Assembly: GCA_964019335.1 (NCBI GenBank) | Contig: OZ025678.1 | Location: 541,001 to 605,000 of the forward strand | Direction: 5' to 3' | Length of the DNA: 64,000 nucleotides | Origin: Diplonema japonicum | Lineage: Eukaryota; Euglenozoa; Diplonemea; Diplonemida; Diplonemidae | Shown: one piece after another, positions 34,075 to 44,924 of the stretch | How the letters are laid out: each line of letters begins with the position of its first letter | How positions within the stretch are numbered: position 1 is the first letter of the stretch | Translations under genes and position numbers: made by a program | The notes under the pieces: model-generated | The model's database searches: none | What the model saw: only the letters and a program-made list of their open reading frames with translations | What the model was told of the DNA's origin: nothing

Positions 34075-35139
34075 ATGGTGGGCGGGCTGTATTTCAAGGG
34101 TGGTGACGAACAGAAGTTCCCTGACAAGTGGCCAAAAGGAATGTCGAAAATGCCTGATTGTGCTAAGAAGTTCCCGCTGAAAAATATGACGTATTTTCGA
34201 GTGGTGAACAAGGTGACGACTAGTGGCAAGCTGCAGGAGAGGGCATGGATCATCACACCAAGATACATGATGTTGTGTGAGCTAGGAGGCACAGTTAAGC
34301 GTGTAGTGAGGATGCATGAGATATTAGCCGTGTACGTGAACATGGTGACGGACAAGAACACAAATAAAAATATAGAGCAGGTCATGATTAAGTCCGTAAA
34401 TACCGACGAGCCCACGATGATCATCCAGTTGAAGGAGAACCTCAAAAACAGCGAACTCCAAGCTCAAAACCTCGACCCGTACCACATGTTGTGGTTCTTC
34501 AATAAAAGGTTTAAAGGCCCAGATGAATGCCTCAAGGTGATAAAGGTCCCGACACCTAATTTTAACTACATAAACGAGAGGACCATGGGGCCTCTTAATA
34601 AGACGGTGAATTACAAAAAGCCTAAACAAAAAATGGAAGCTTGGAAACATGAAACGGTACCGTTGTGGAAGCCGCCTCCGGAACCAGAGAAAGAACCAGA
34701 GCCAGAGCCAGAACCAGAACCGGAACCAGAACCGGAGCCTGAACCGAAACCAGAGATCGTTGAACCTATTGTGGAGGAGGTCCCGGAAATTGAAGAACTC
34801 GAACCTGCACCTATAATGATGGAATATCCCCTGCCGCCACCTACGCCGACCCCGCCTCCAGCAGAACCTATGATGCTGATACCTGCAGATATGTTGAGTG
34901 CTCTCCAACCCCCTGCTCCTGTCATAAGACGAAAGAGAAAGCCAAGAGATCTCCCTGGTGCGCCACGTACACTGAATAACAATTGCAAGAATATCAACCT
35001 TCACCTATACATGCACAAACCCACTCAGGCTCGCAGGGGCGCACCCATCGCCATCGACAATGGCATCCCTGCCGTGTCTCCCATCGCCGTTGCATATGAT
35101 AGCCTTGCCTCTCCTACGTACCTTCCTGCACGTGTTTAG
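34075..35139 (+). CDS. PH-like domain protein with Pro-Glu repeat
   Basis: 354 residues. The N-terminal ~165 residues form an alternating strand pattern resembling PH-like / myosin TH1-like domains (MTYFRVVNKVTTSGKLQERA, WIITPRYMMLCELGGTVKRV, VMIKSVNTDEPTMIIQLKEN), a protein type I associate with kinetoplastids. A Pro/Glu repeat (PEPEPEPEP) follows at about 200-225, then Pro-rich and basic segments (RRKRKPRDLPGAPRT). The repeat suggests a rigid spacer. Possibly membrane- or cytoskeleton-associated. No introns. Start chosen at the first ATG after the acceptor. Confidence 0.68.
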   Translation: MVGGLYFKGGDEQKFPDKWPKGMSKMPDCAKKFPLKNMTYFRVVNKVTTSGKLQERAWIITPRYMMLCELGGTVKRVVRMHEILAVYVNMVTDKNTNKNIEQVMIKSVNTDEPTMIIQLKENLKNSELQAQNLDPYHMLWFFNKRFKGPDECLKVIKVPTPNFNYINERTMGPLNKTVNYKKPKQKMEAWKHETVPLWKPPPEPEKEPEPEPEPEPEPEPEPEPKPEIVEPIVEEVPEIEELEPAPIMMEYPLPPPTPTPPPAEPMMLIPADMLSALQPPAPVIRRKRKPRDLPGAPRTLNNNCKNINLHLYMHKPTQARRGAPIAIDNGIPAVSPIAVAYDSLASPTYLPARV

Positions 35140-35241
35140 GGGGGTTAGGACTCTGTTTTGTTTTGTACATGTCTATCCACTTGTTAGTTTTTTTGCCACC
35201 ATCTTTACCCCCTTTCTTTAGACTCTACAGCACACAGGACA

Positions 35242-38200
35242 ATGGGAAATGAAACAGAAGAGGGAACAAGTGAGGTCGCTGAAGATGTGGTGGCACTGAA
35301 AGTGAACGAACTAAATGAGGCTGTAAAAATACTGACTGAAAGGAAGGCTGTCCGGGAGAGGAACTTGAAGAGGGAAGGGGGATTGGTACCGAAGAATTTG
35401 AAGTCCGATTTGAAGAAAAGCACGGCAATTGTGAAACGGTTTAAGTCCTTCACAGCAGACGACGCGGAGTGGTGTATAACACAGTTGAAAACCTTTAACC
35501 TGACTCGTTATGTCTCTGAGCTAGTGCAGGCCTTGGTGCAGGCGGTCACGGATGGCAAGCTGAAGTCGAGTGATTGCACAGAAGCTTCTAAAATTATAAG
35601 CTTGCTGCACTGCACCTACGCTGACTTCACCGAAGACTTACTTGCCTCGTTGCAGAAGCATTTAGACACCGCCTCGCTTACCTCCAGCGGCACAGATGCA
35701 CAAGTTGCCGTGACTAGATCCATCTCACGAATGCTGCTCGAGCTATTCGCGATAGGTGTCTGTAGCGATTTAAAAGTAATCAAAAAGCTTCTGCAGCTTA
35801 TCTTCTCCGCAGGTGGGTCGGGCATTGCTGTGCCGGGCGACAGGTCTGTGTCACTGGTGGCTTTCCTCCTCAGGCACTATGGGCACGAGGTGTTTGGCTT
35901 CGTCTCAGTCTCACAGGTCAATGCCACTACGGAAGCAACGCCGAAAACTAAAGAAGACATTAAAACGTGGGCACATCTGCACGCCAAGACTGTGGCTGGG
36001 TACGTAATACTCACGGAGCAGGAGTCCTCTGGCTTCAAAAGCGGTTTCAAGAAGTATTTCGCGAAGGCGGTTACTTCCTGCAACAAGATGTTTGAAGACT
36101 TCGAAGCTTTGCACCAGGAGGGTGTTGAGTGTATCAAGACAAAAGGTGAGCTCTCTGACGACAAGAAGACTGCATTAGACGACGCACGTAAGAACCTTGA
36201 CAAGTTCATAGCAACAATGAAGCAGCTGGCTGACACTCTCGACACGCTAGACGAATTGCCCGAGCGGCAAGACCTCACTAAGTTCCAAACGGGGGAAACG
36301 AGTACTAACATCTCGTTCATGTCTGGCATGGCCTCCTACTACGCACCGGTCGAGGACTTTGGTACAGCTTCCTTGTATGACGACGAGGACCAGCGTGCCT
36401 TCTATGAAGACTTTCCTGACCTCACGATTGAGCTCCCTGAGTGGGTGAATAGCCCGAATTTGCGCAAAGCACTTGTGAAAGGCTCGAAGCAGGCAGAGGA
36501 CGAAACAGCAAAGAAAGATAATAAAGGAGTGAAAGAGAAGTCAGTGGTGACTTTCAGTGAGGGCACCGAAGACAAAGTGAAAGAGAAGAAAGAGGAAAAG
36601 AAAGAAGAGCCCAAGGAAAAGAGAGCTCCCGACTTCAGTGCTGTGGATGAGTTACTGAAGACTATGGTAGACAGGTGCAGCGGCAAAGTGTCAGCCGACT
36701 TGTGGCTATCGGAGTACATTACCGAGTGCTTCAGCCCCCCTGGTTCCGACAGCTCTGATGTCTCTTTCATCACCAGTTTTGCGGCAACGTGCCGAAAGAA
36801 GCTCAGCAAGGCGATATTTGATGTCCCTAGGAATGCCTTCAACCTGTTCCCGCAGTATTGTCGCATTGTAGCAGCTTGCACAGAGATATGGAAAGAGTTC
36901 GGGCCTAACCTTGTGAGTGCCTTTGATGACGAGTTCGAGAGGCAGTATCAGCAGCAGAATCAGTTGTGGATAGAGGAGAGGAGAAGGAACATCAGAATGT
37001 TGAGTGAGCTGTGCAAGGCAAAACTGTGCCAGCCTTCGATGCTGCTCAGGTGCCTGGCACAGCTGATCGACAACTTTGTGCACCATAACATCGAGGTTTC
37101 TTGCCACTTAGTGGAGGTGGCAGGCAGGTTCCTGTATAGGAACGCAACGTCTTCAGTCAGATTCCAGAACTTGCTGCAGCACATGAAGCGTCAAAAGGAT
37201 CAAAAGCACCTCGACCCGCGACAGGAGATGCTGATAGATAGTGCCCTTCAGGAAGCTAGGCCTCCGGAACTTGATCCCGGCAAGAAGGTAATCAAGAAGG
37301 TGAAGCCGGTGCACCCCACTGAAGCCTTTATTCGACACCTACTGTTTTCTAAGTTGACGCGACAGAATGTGTCACAGGTGGCCAGCAGCCTGAGGAAACT
37401 CAACTGGTCTGACCCCAAGACCTTGAAATGGGTGGCTGGGAACCTCAAAAAGGTACACAGGATAAAGTACGCGATCATCCATGTTTGTGCAAACCTTACG
37501 AGTATCTTGGGTGAGTATCACCCTGAGGTGCCTGTTGTACTTGCTGATAACCTCCTTGAGAGCATAAGGCTCGGGCTTGAGATATGCCCTCCCGTGACTG
37601 ATGGACAGCAGCCGATCTCACCACAGCGAAGGCTCCTTGAACTAAAACTGCTTGGTGACTTGTACATCTACAAGGTGGTGGACGAGGCCACGTTGTTCGA
37701 AGTTTTCTACTCGTTGATGTACTACGCGGGATGGAATGACCCCATTGGGTACTACTTCAGGATCCGCATGGTGCTCACACTTTTCGAAAATACTATCTCC
37801 TACATCACCGAGACACCGTCTGGGAGGCGCAAGCTCTACAGGCTACTTCCCTTCTTCTACCAGTACGTGCATGCCAAAGCCCACCCCTTCCCAGTTGACA
37901 TTGACTACAAGTTGGCAGACTTCATTGACACGCTCTACTCCCTAATCCCGAAGCAGTCCAGGACCTTTGTCACGTTCCCAACCACCATCAAGGGTGCCAA
38001 CGCCATGATCAACGGTGTGGTCGAAGTGCTGGAAGGAACCAACAAGTCGCAGGGCCATAAGGAAAGACTCTTGGGTGGCAAGTCAGTTGCTTTGATGAAG
38101 TATATTAACAACTTGAAGGAGGCGGTGGGAAATCCTGGTGTCCCGTTGGATGGAAAGAAGCAGCTGCTTTCGAACAGCATCGTTCCGTTCAGAACTAAAA

Positions 38201-39008
38201 TACACCCTTTGAATCACGGCAGTGAAGTGGACATGGAGGATGAGGACTCGGAGGACCACGAAGAACAGGAGCAGGGGCAGGAACAGGAACAGGAACAGGA
38301 ACAGGAACAGGAACAAGGGGAGGGGGCGAAAGGTGTTCGTCGAGAGCAAGATGAAGAAGATGAAAACGACGAGGAAGAAGAAGAGGACGAAGAAGACGAG
38401 GAAGACGAAGACTCCAGCAGTCATGACGAAGACTACTCAAGAGGGAAATTCCTGATCCCGGTCGCGGGCTTCACTGCACATAGGAAGCGCGAGCTAACAG
38501 CAGAGGAAGAAGAGTTCGACGCACTTTTCAACGATACGGTGAAAGGGATGTACGACGATATGAAGCAGAAGGCATCTATGAAGCAGATGAAGGGTGGCAA
38601 GCTCGACGACAAGATTGCCACAACTATGAATTTACCCCTATCAAACGTGGTGAGAGCAAGTGACAAACAGAGACAGGTACACAAAGCTAACCCCGAGCCT
38701 GGCTCTACTCCGTTCACTGTTGTGCTGAGAAGGAAAGCTGAAGGAAATGCAAGTGTAAAGATCGGTAGCAAGTCTATGAGCATAGGCGTTTTGCAGGTAT
38801 GCAATTACGTACACCACTACAAACCTATCAGGTCCCTTCGGAGTCTTCTCTTGCTGCAGGTGATCAGGAAGCCCACAAGCTCCGCAAGACGCAAGAGGAG
38901 AACGAAGCAAGGCACCGCACCATCCGTTTGCAGGAACAGGCTCAGGCACTTGAAGCCCATGAAACAGGCTTACCGACATACAAAGTGTACAGGAAAGGCG
39001 GCAGGTAG
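35242..39008 (+). CDS. UPF2: Nonsense-mediated decay factor UPF2
   Basis: join(35242..38796, 38832..39008); 1243 residues. UPF2 bridges UPF1 and UPF3 in nonsense-mediated mRNA decay. Three MIF4G-like helical regions are visible: near the N-terminus (VKRFKSFTADDAEWCITQLK), a middle one after a Lys/Glu linker, and the third (FIRHLLFSKLTRQNVSQVAS, RRLLELKLLGDLYIYKVVDE, and YFRIRMVLTLFENTISYITE) that matches the UPF3-binding MIF4G. It is followed by an acidic low-complexity stretch with a (QE)n repeat at about 1010-1030. The 35-nt intron adds the C-terminal VPSESSLAAGDQEAHKLRKT helix, which corresponds to the UPF1-binding tail. Presence of UPF2 implies an active NMD pathway, relevant to the stop-free introns nearby. 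Confidence 0.92.
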
Positions 39009-39089
39009 GTCGCGCGTGCGGCGTTAAGCAAAGAAAGTGTACTTTTATTTTCTTGCAGCATGCTAACACATCACTTATACAGACAAAAG

Positions 39090-40301
39090 ATGAACGTTCC
39101 TCCTATCACACCCCTGAGGGATGAAGATTTTTACAGACCCATCACAAACGGTAACGTGTCGGTTGAGAACATAGAAGGAAAAGGGAAGGCCATGGTAGCC
39201 AAGCAGGACTTCAATGAAGGTGACATTATCTTAACAGTATGCAACATGACAACTAGTGACAACAAACAGGACCACGCATTGGTAGTAACACAAGACCTTG
39301 AGGACCGCATAGCTGGTATTCCGATTTGTGCGCACACTATGAAAAGCTTAGAGACACCGATCGAGACCTTCGAGAGGGTGACGGATGAAAAAGTACCGAA
39401 GATGCAGCACATGCACACCTTTATCGATGATGATGGTCATGATCCTGTCGACTGCGTGAAGGGGTGCCCGTTGCAATTCCGGAGCGAGAAAATAAGGAAA
39501 AGAGCTGATAAGCAATGGCATCGTAAGCTCTGCAAAGGCAGGATGACGGAAGAGCAACGCGAAGCGTACACGGCGTTCGAAAACACCAAATGGAAACAGG
39601 GCGGCATTGACTACTCCGACTCCTTTCATGTGCTTCTCCATGCTGTGGCCAAGATCATGTGCCGAAATGAAAAGCTCAGCTTGGTGGAGGCCTGGTACCC
39701 GTTCGACATCCTGGCATGGGCCATGTGGGACGAATTGGCAGTTGAGTGGGCTACAAGGAAGGAAGCCAAGCATACCTCTGCTGATGTACTCAAGAAACTT
39801 TGCAATGCCATCTACCAAATATTTGGAAAGGAATCATGCGACGCCATTGATCTCACAAAAGAGAGGGTCAGCCGCCTGGCGGGTGCTATCCTGTTGAATG
39901 CTCAAGAGCGGAGCCCAGAGTCACCTTTCGGGAGGTACCTAGTATGGCTCGAGGAAAAGGGGCATGTGAACCAGCTCCTCGGTGGCATCTATGATTGGCG
40001 TGCCAGCGAACCGACGGATGTATCGAACGAGCTGTATTACTCAGCAAAAGCACAGGGAATCTACAGCACTCATGCTGTAACAAACCACAGTTGCGCACCC
40101 AATGCTGAGGTGCAGTACACAGAAGGCATGGACGAGGGTCTCCATATGGTGGCAGTGCGCAACATCAGCAAAGGTGACGAGGTCACCATTTCTTATATAT
40201 TGTTGCCCGATGACATGGGGCTTGCTGAGAGGCAGGCCTACCTTCTGAATCACTATAGGTTTAGCTGTACCTGCGAAAGATGTGAGCGGGAAAAGAATTG
40301 A
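39090..40301 (+). CDS. SET-domain protein (SMYD/SET5-like)
   Basis: join(39090..39236, 39270..40301); 392 residues. Split SET domain: N-terminal part GKGKAMVAKQDFNEGDIILT, then a long insert with Cys/His residues (DCVKGCPLQF...WHRKLC), and the C-terminal catalytic part with VTNHSCAPNAEVQY (NHSCxPN, the SAM and substrate motif), VRNISKGDEVTISYI and the post-SET YRFSCTCERCERE. This arrangement is that of SMYD/SET5 lysine methyltransferases. The canonical MYND zinc finger is not clear. The segment 39237-39269 (33 nt, GTATGC...AACAG) is very probably an in-frame intron: removing it gives EGDIILTDHALVVTQ, a better SET strand. Substrate unknown. Start chosen at the ATG after TTATACAG rather than ATG 39060. 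Confidence 0.85.
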   Translation: MNVPPITPLRDEDFYRPITNGNVSVENIEGKGKAMVAKQDFNEGDIILTVCNMTTSDNKQDHALVVTQDLEDRIAGIPICAHTMKSLETPIETFERVTDEKVPKMQHMHTFIDDDGHDPVDCVKGCPLQFRSEKIRKRADKQWHRKLCKGRMTEEQREAYTAFENTKWKQGGIDYSDSFHVLLHAVAKIMCRNEKLSLVEAWYPFDILAWAMWDELAVEWATRKEAKHTSADVLKKLCNAIYQIFGKESCDAIDLTKERVSRLAGAILLNAQERSPESPFGRYLVWLEEKGHVNQLLGGIYDWRASEPTDVSNELYYSAKAQGIYSTHAVTNHSCAPNAEVQYTEGMDEGLHMVAVRNISKGDEVTISYILLPDDMGLAERQAYLLNHYRFSCTCERCEREKN

Positions 40302-40378
40302 TGCTCGCACCCTCTCCCATGCTTTTATTTCCTTTATTCTTAAAAACTGCTTACATTACATATCTGCGTAGGTGCCAC

Positions 40379-43300
40379 ATGTCCGGGCAGGTGGACAGGG
40401 TCCGGAGATCACAGTCAAGGCATGTGCTAGCAAAAGATGTGTTCGAACGGTACTACATAGTATCGAGTTTGGCCAGGAGATGTGACACACAGGTGATAAG
40501 CATCGAAGGGGTCACGGGACGGATGCACTACTCCTCCACGCCTGGTGTTGACTTGTTCAGCACGCACGAAGAGGCAATGGAGTCTCTTGATGGTGCTGAC
40601 GTATTGTGCGAGGCGGCGGCCTTGATCGGCTATATGGTGATAGGATCGGAGGGGGTGCTGCTAGTGGCTACCTCAGTAACCGAGACCTTTAAGTTGCCAC
40701 CAAACAACAGCATCTTCACCATTGTGGACTCAATGTGGGTGAGGATACCTTTGAAGTACCCTTATGGAAACCTTTCGAAGCAGGAGTCATCCCACCTCAA
40801 CACGCTCCTCTCTTTCCAAATCAAAGAAGGCTACTACTTCAGCGAAGCCTACGATGCAACACATGTGTACCCCAACAGCAACCCTGTCTCGCAGTACAAC
40901 AAGGAGTTTGTCTGGAACCACGCGCTGCGTTCGGAGTTCATTTCTGCAGGCATTGAAGACTGGTGTTGTGTCCTCCTGCAGGGCATGGCCATCTCGCTCC
41001 GTACGGCTGACCGCGACCTCATGAACGAGTGCACCATTGGACTCTTCACACGTAGGTCATCTCTCAACCCGTCCATTAAATCACAGGGAAATGGTCTGAA
41101 CGAGTACCACTCACCACCCAATGAGTATGAGTTGGAGCTACTCGTTTACACGCTCAAAGATAAGCCCTTCTCAGATCCCACCTCGTCCGCCGCAAAATGG
41201 GTGAAAGAAGGGAAGTGGGCTTCGCATGTAGCACGGACTGGGACCGTCCCTGTCGAGGCAAAGACACGGAACTCAGGATCGCCACACAAGGGTTGCCAAG
41301 AATATTGGAAGAGGATACTAAAGCGTTACGGGGGAGGATCTCCCGTAGTATGTGTGAGTCTGCTATCGGAGAAAGAGAACGCAATTAGAAGCTACTATGA
41401 GCAATCCCTGACGGAAGTGAAAAAGATTTTCAATTTGCGCGCTGAATTCTTTCACTATGACTGGCAGGCGAGCATCTCGAGTGACTTTGCTGTCACTGCA
41501 GAGGACTTGTGGCGGCTCATTAACCCCTCTTTGTTCAAGCACGGTGTGAGCAGTGGTGTTCAGGAGTTTAGCAAGACTCACGGAAACCCTCTAAGCTCGT
41601 CTGTCACTTCACAGCAAGAAGGCGTGTTTCGCTTCTCCTGCATCGATGGCACTGAAAAGAGCAGCTCTGCATACTTCGTTGCTGCATTACAAATCGTCCC
41701 AGAGCTCTGCCGCATGATAGGCGTAAATCACCACAACGCCAATGCCGCTGTCACCCCCAGAGCGGAGTGGCCGCTGCGCGACTTGAAGCTCGCTGATGTG
41801 AAAAGTGCTACCAACAGAGCCATGCTTTCGAACATTGTGATCCTCTTCGCGGAGCACGGCGACCTCGTGACTTCAATGTACGTCGGGCCCGCACAGGCAG
41901 CGACAGGACTGACCTCGTTGCTTCCTTCGATGTTCGGCGACGTGTATTCCGAAGTTAGGAAGAAGTACTTCTGCCACGACAAATTGACACCGCAGCAAAT
42001 GGAGTTACTTCTTCAGCAAAAACGAGAAAAGTACTTCCCGTCGCTAGGTTCGAGCGAAACACCGTCCCCCGAATCGAATATTTATGAAACGCGGCTGCTT
42101 TCCGAGTACCCTTCTGCCATCCTTGCAACACCTGTTCCATGTGCCTTTAAAACATGTGTCCCGCAGGGATTGGTTCTACTCTCTGACAGTGCTTCTCACT
42201 ACGAGCCGTGGGTTGTGCCTGCCGGCATTGATCATGCCACCCTTTCTATCGTTCTTCCTGAATACTGCACTGTGACCGAAGTGCACATCACGATCCGGCA
42301 TACCGGTGCCGATACAGAGCTTTTGACACCGGCAGCTTGCGACATCTTGATAGGTCACCATGCCGATACTTGTGTTCCGGCATACACAGGCCTGCGTCTC
42401 CCTACAGCCCCGGACGGCACTTGCTTGCGATACACGATACCCGCGCACCTATCCGGAATGAAGAGTGCAGGGGGGATCTTGGCCCAGAAATTGAACAATT
42501 TCCACAATAAGCCTTCTCCTTCTTACATGCGCGTGGTTCATATCAACTTCCAGTCTCTGTGCCCCACGCTCCCAATGCTGCTTGGGAACGTTCAAGTGTT
42601 CGGCGTGTGCGGTCGGCAGGTGCCTTGCGAACCCCTTAGCACCACGTTGGACGACATGTTCGAGCTTCTAAGCGATGTGCCTGCAGACAAGGAAGCAGTT
42701 TCCTCTGGAAAGCTGTTAGAACTCCTGAAGTCCGTCGAGGCCATCGACGACGTGAGTCCTGATTCCGACGACGATTCAGACTTTAGTGATGATAATGAGG
42801 TTGGCCTTCAGCAAGCGGCACCAAGTCAGCCAGAAGAGCCTATCGTAGACTTCAGCCTTGCAGTAGGGGCATACAAGTCTTTGGTGACAGAGAAGATAAA
42901 GCGCAAAGTCGATTTCACAGAAGCTCTGTTGCTTGAAAGTAAACGACTGGAGCTGAAGATTCCTAGTGCCATTCGGGATGTAGTGCTTTACCAGCTTTCT
43001 CAGAACCCTGAATCCTTGGACCCTTCGCGCCTTATCTTCAAAAAGGATCGCAACGTGGAAGCTTCGTTAAGAAAAAGGCTGGTGACGCCTGCGTGCAGTG
43101 AGGAGACATGTCAGAAGTCCTTCAGATTCATGATGAGAGGAAAGGTCAGCTGCAAGTACTGCAGAATGACCTTCTGCAAGGAGTGCATGTACAAAGACAG
43201 AATGACTGTGATCGAATACGGGTGGGATGTAGCTGACAACGACGTCTGCAGCAGGTATGTACTGAAGCGTCATGTTATCATCTTTTAGATGTGCGGCAGA

Positions 43301-44755
43301 GATTCAGACACAAAAGGAACTTATTTACAAAGTTCACAACCCGACGGACGAAGTGGCCCTTGCTGACAATTGTGCAAAAGTCTATGGCTCTCTCTTTAGA
43401 GATACGCTCCAGACTAAAGATATCAAGGAGGGAGCAACCTACGGTATGTAAGACCCTTTAACCCTTTTAATCCCCCTGCAGAAGTCTTGATATCCAGACC
43501 TTACTCTGTTGCGGAACTTCCTGAAGCAGCTATTCTGTCGGCTGTAGAAGCACATGAGTCGAGTCCTCCTATCGAGAGCATCTTGTTCCACCCGCTTAGG
43601 GCAAAACATCCTCCGACATCCAGCGCATACGGGAATCCAGATGCGATTCCGCCTTTAGAGCCCCTGCACAGCGGGTCGTACTGGTTCACCCCAGACGGCT
43701 GCGAGGAAGTAACGATCGATATCAGCATCCCTATAGTCGTGCACGCAACATCCGTGATCCTCATGGCAGATGGCTTAGGCTACACAGAACAGGATAGACT
43801 GAAGGTTACGGTAGAGGTAGGGTTGCTGATCGGACAGCTGTACCCTTGTGGGGAGTGGGACGTGGGTGAGGTAGCACCTGGAGAGAAGCAAGAGTTCAGT
43901 CTCGGCAACTTCCCGCCGGACCAAGGATCACAAATAATACGATTGAAGGTTTCCTTGCGGAATGGTATTGCAGAGGACGCCCCGGTCATGCGACAGAGAA
44001 TACATATCGGTTGTGTGCTGGTGCAAGGGCTGCCGAAGTTGCAAGCGCCCGTTGAGCAAGTGGAAGAGCCAATTGAAACCAGGAGCAGGGCAGGTGCAAT
44101 GAGATCGGGTATGGGTGGTGTGAAACAGAAGTACATCGAGAAGGGATCGAACCAGTCTGTGCTGAGCGTCTTGACGAATCCCAACCTGGAAAAAGTACAG
44201 CGAGAAGTTCTCAAGCGAGAGGGCGAGGAGTGGTCGGGGTCGAAAGAGGGCGTGCTGGATATTATACTGAAAACGTCAGACATGGAGAAGACTGTGATGG
44301 GGTTTAGTATCGAGCACAAAAGCGATGACACCATGAGCCATGCAAGGGACGTGAGGATCTCGCTGTTCAGGGGAGTCGAGGAGTCCCAGTCTCACATTAA
44401 TGTGGGCGACTTTGTCATACCCGCAGTCGGGGTCGGGACGCAGTTACACTATCTCTTCCCAGTTCAATGTCAGCTGTCATCTGTAAAAAAAGTATGCATA
44501 TCACTATCCTCCATTTGTCAGGTACGGTGTGAAGTGTTGTGCCACTATGGCGCTCCAAAAGTCTCCAAGCCATCCATCTCGCTCTTCACGTCCAGCATCA
44601 GAGTCAACATGCCTAAGGTATGTTCCTACTTTCACATTTTATCTATTTTTCAGACTTTCCCATCTGCTGAGTACTGTTCCTTGTTTCTCTCGAAAACGGC
44701 GACTTATTACAACGAAACAGTTCGAAAAGCTTCCCGTTGCTCAATGAGTGATTAA
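40379..44755 (+). CDS. SAC9-like Sac-domain protein with FYVE-like zinc finger
   Basis: join(40379..43254, 43289..43443, 43482..44491, 44522..44617, 44654..44755); 1412 residues. The N-terminal Sac domain aligns with plant SAC9 along its length (ARRCDTQVISIEGVTGRMHY, VTETFKLPPNNSIFTIVDSM, EFVWNHALRSEFISAGIEDW, PVVCVSLLSEKENAIRSYYE). Sac proteins are phosphoinositide phosphatases with a C-x5-R-T/S motif; here it reads CIDGTEKS (Cys421, Lys427), so the catalytic Arg is Lys. Residues 906-960 form an eight-Cys finger of FYVE-like spacing, whose last Cys comes from exon 2. Further beta-rich domains follow, as in SAC9. The last two introns (30 and 36 nt) are stop-free and in frame, so they could be read through. 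Likely a phosphoinositide-binding regulator in membrane traffic, possibly catalytically dead. Confidence 0.85.
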
Positions 44756-44888
44756 TCTACGTGTGAACGCCTGCTTCTTTCCTTGATCTTGCGCTTCAGC
44801 TGCCCCATGTGCTAATTTCTTTTTGCTTCTTTTCTTGCTTTTATCAGCCCCCTCCCATTCTCGGTAGCACCAGTAATATAACATTAAC

Positions 44889-44924
44889 ATGAAACACTGC
44901 GCTGCTGCATGCCAACCATGCTAG
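44889..44924 (+). other. Candidate upstream ORF of the K+ channel
   Basis: An 11-codon ATG...TAG frame (MKHCAAACQPC) starts after the probable acceptor (CACCAG near 44872) and overlaps the channel start codons at 44909 and 44918 in another frame. If it lies in the mRNA it could reduce channel translation. Functional status unknown. Confidence 0.35.

Noticed and set aside
41350-41390. GTATGTGTGAG...CAATTAG as a 41-nt intron in the SAC9-like gene
   Set aside because: Removing it shifts the frame and deletes VSLLSEKENAI, which aligns with the conserved Sac VCVNLL region.
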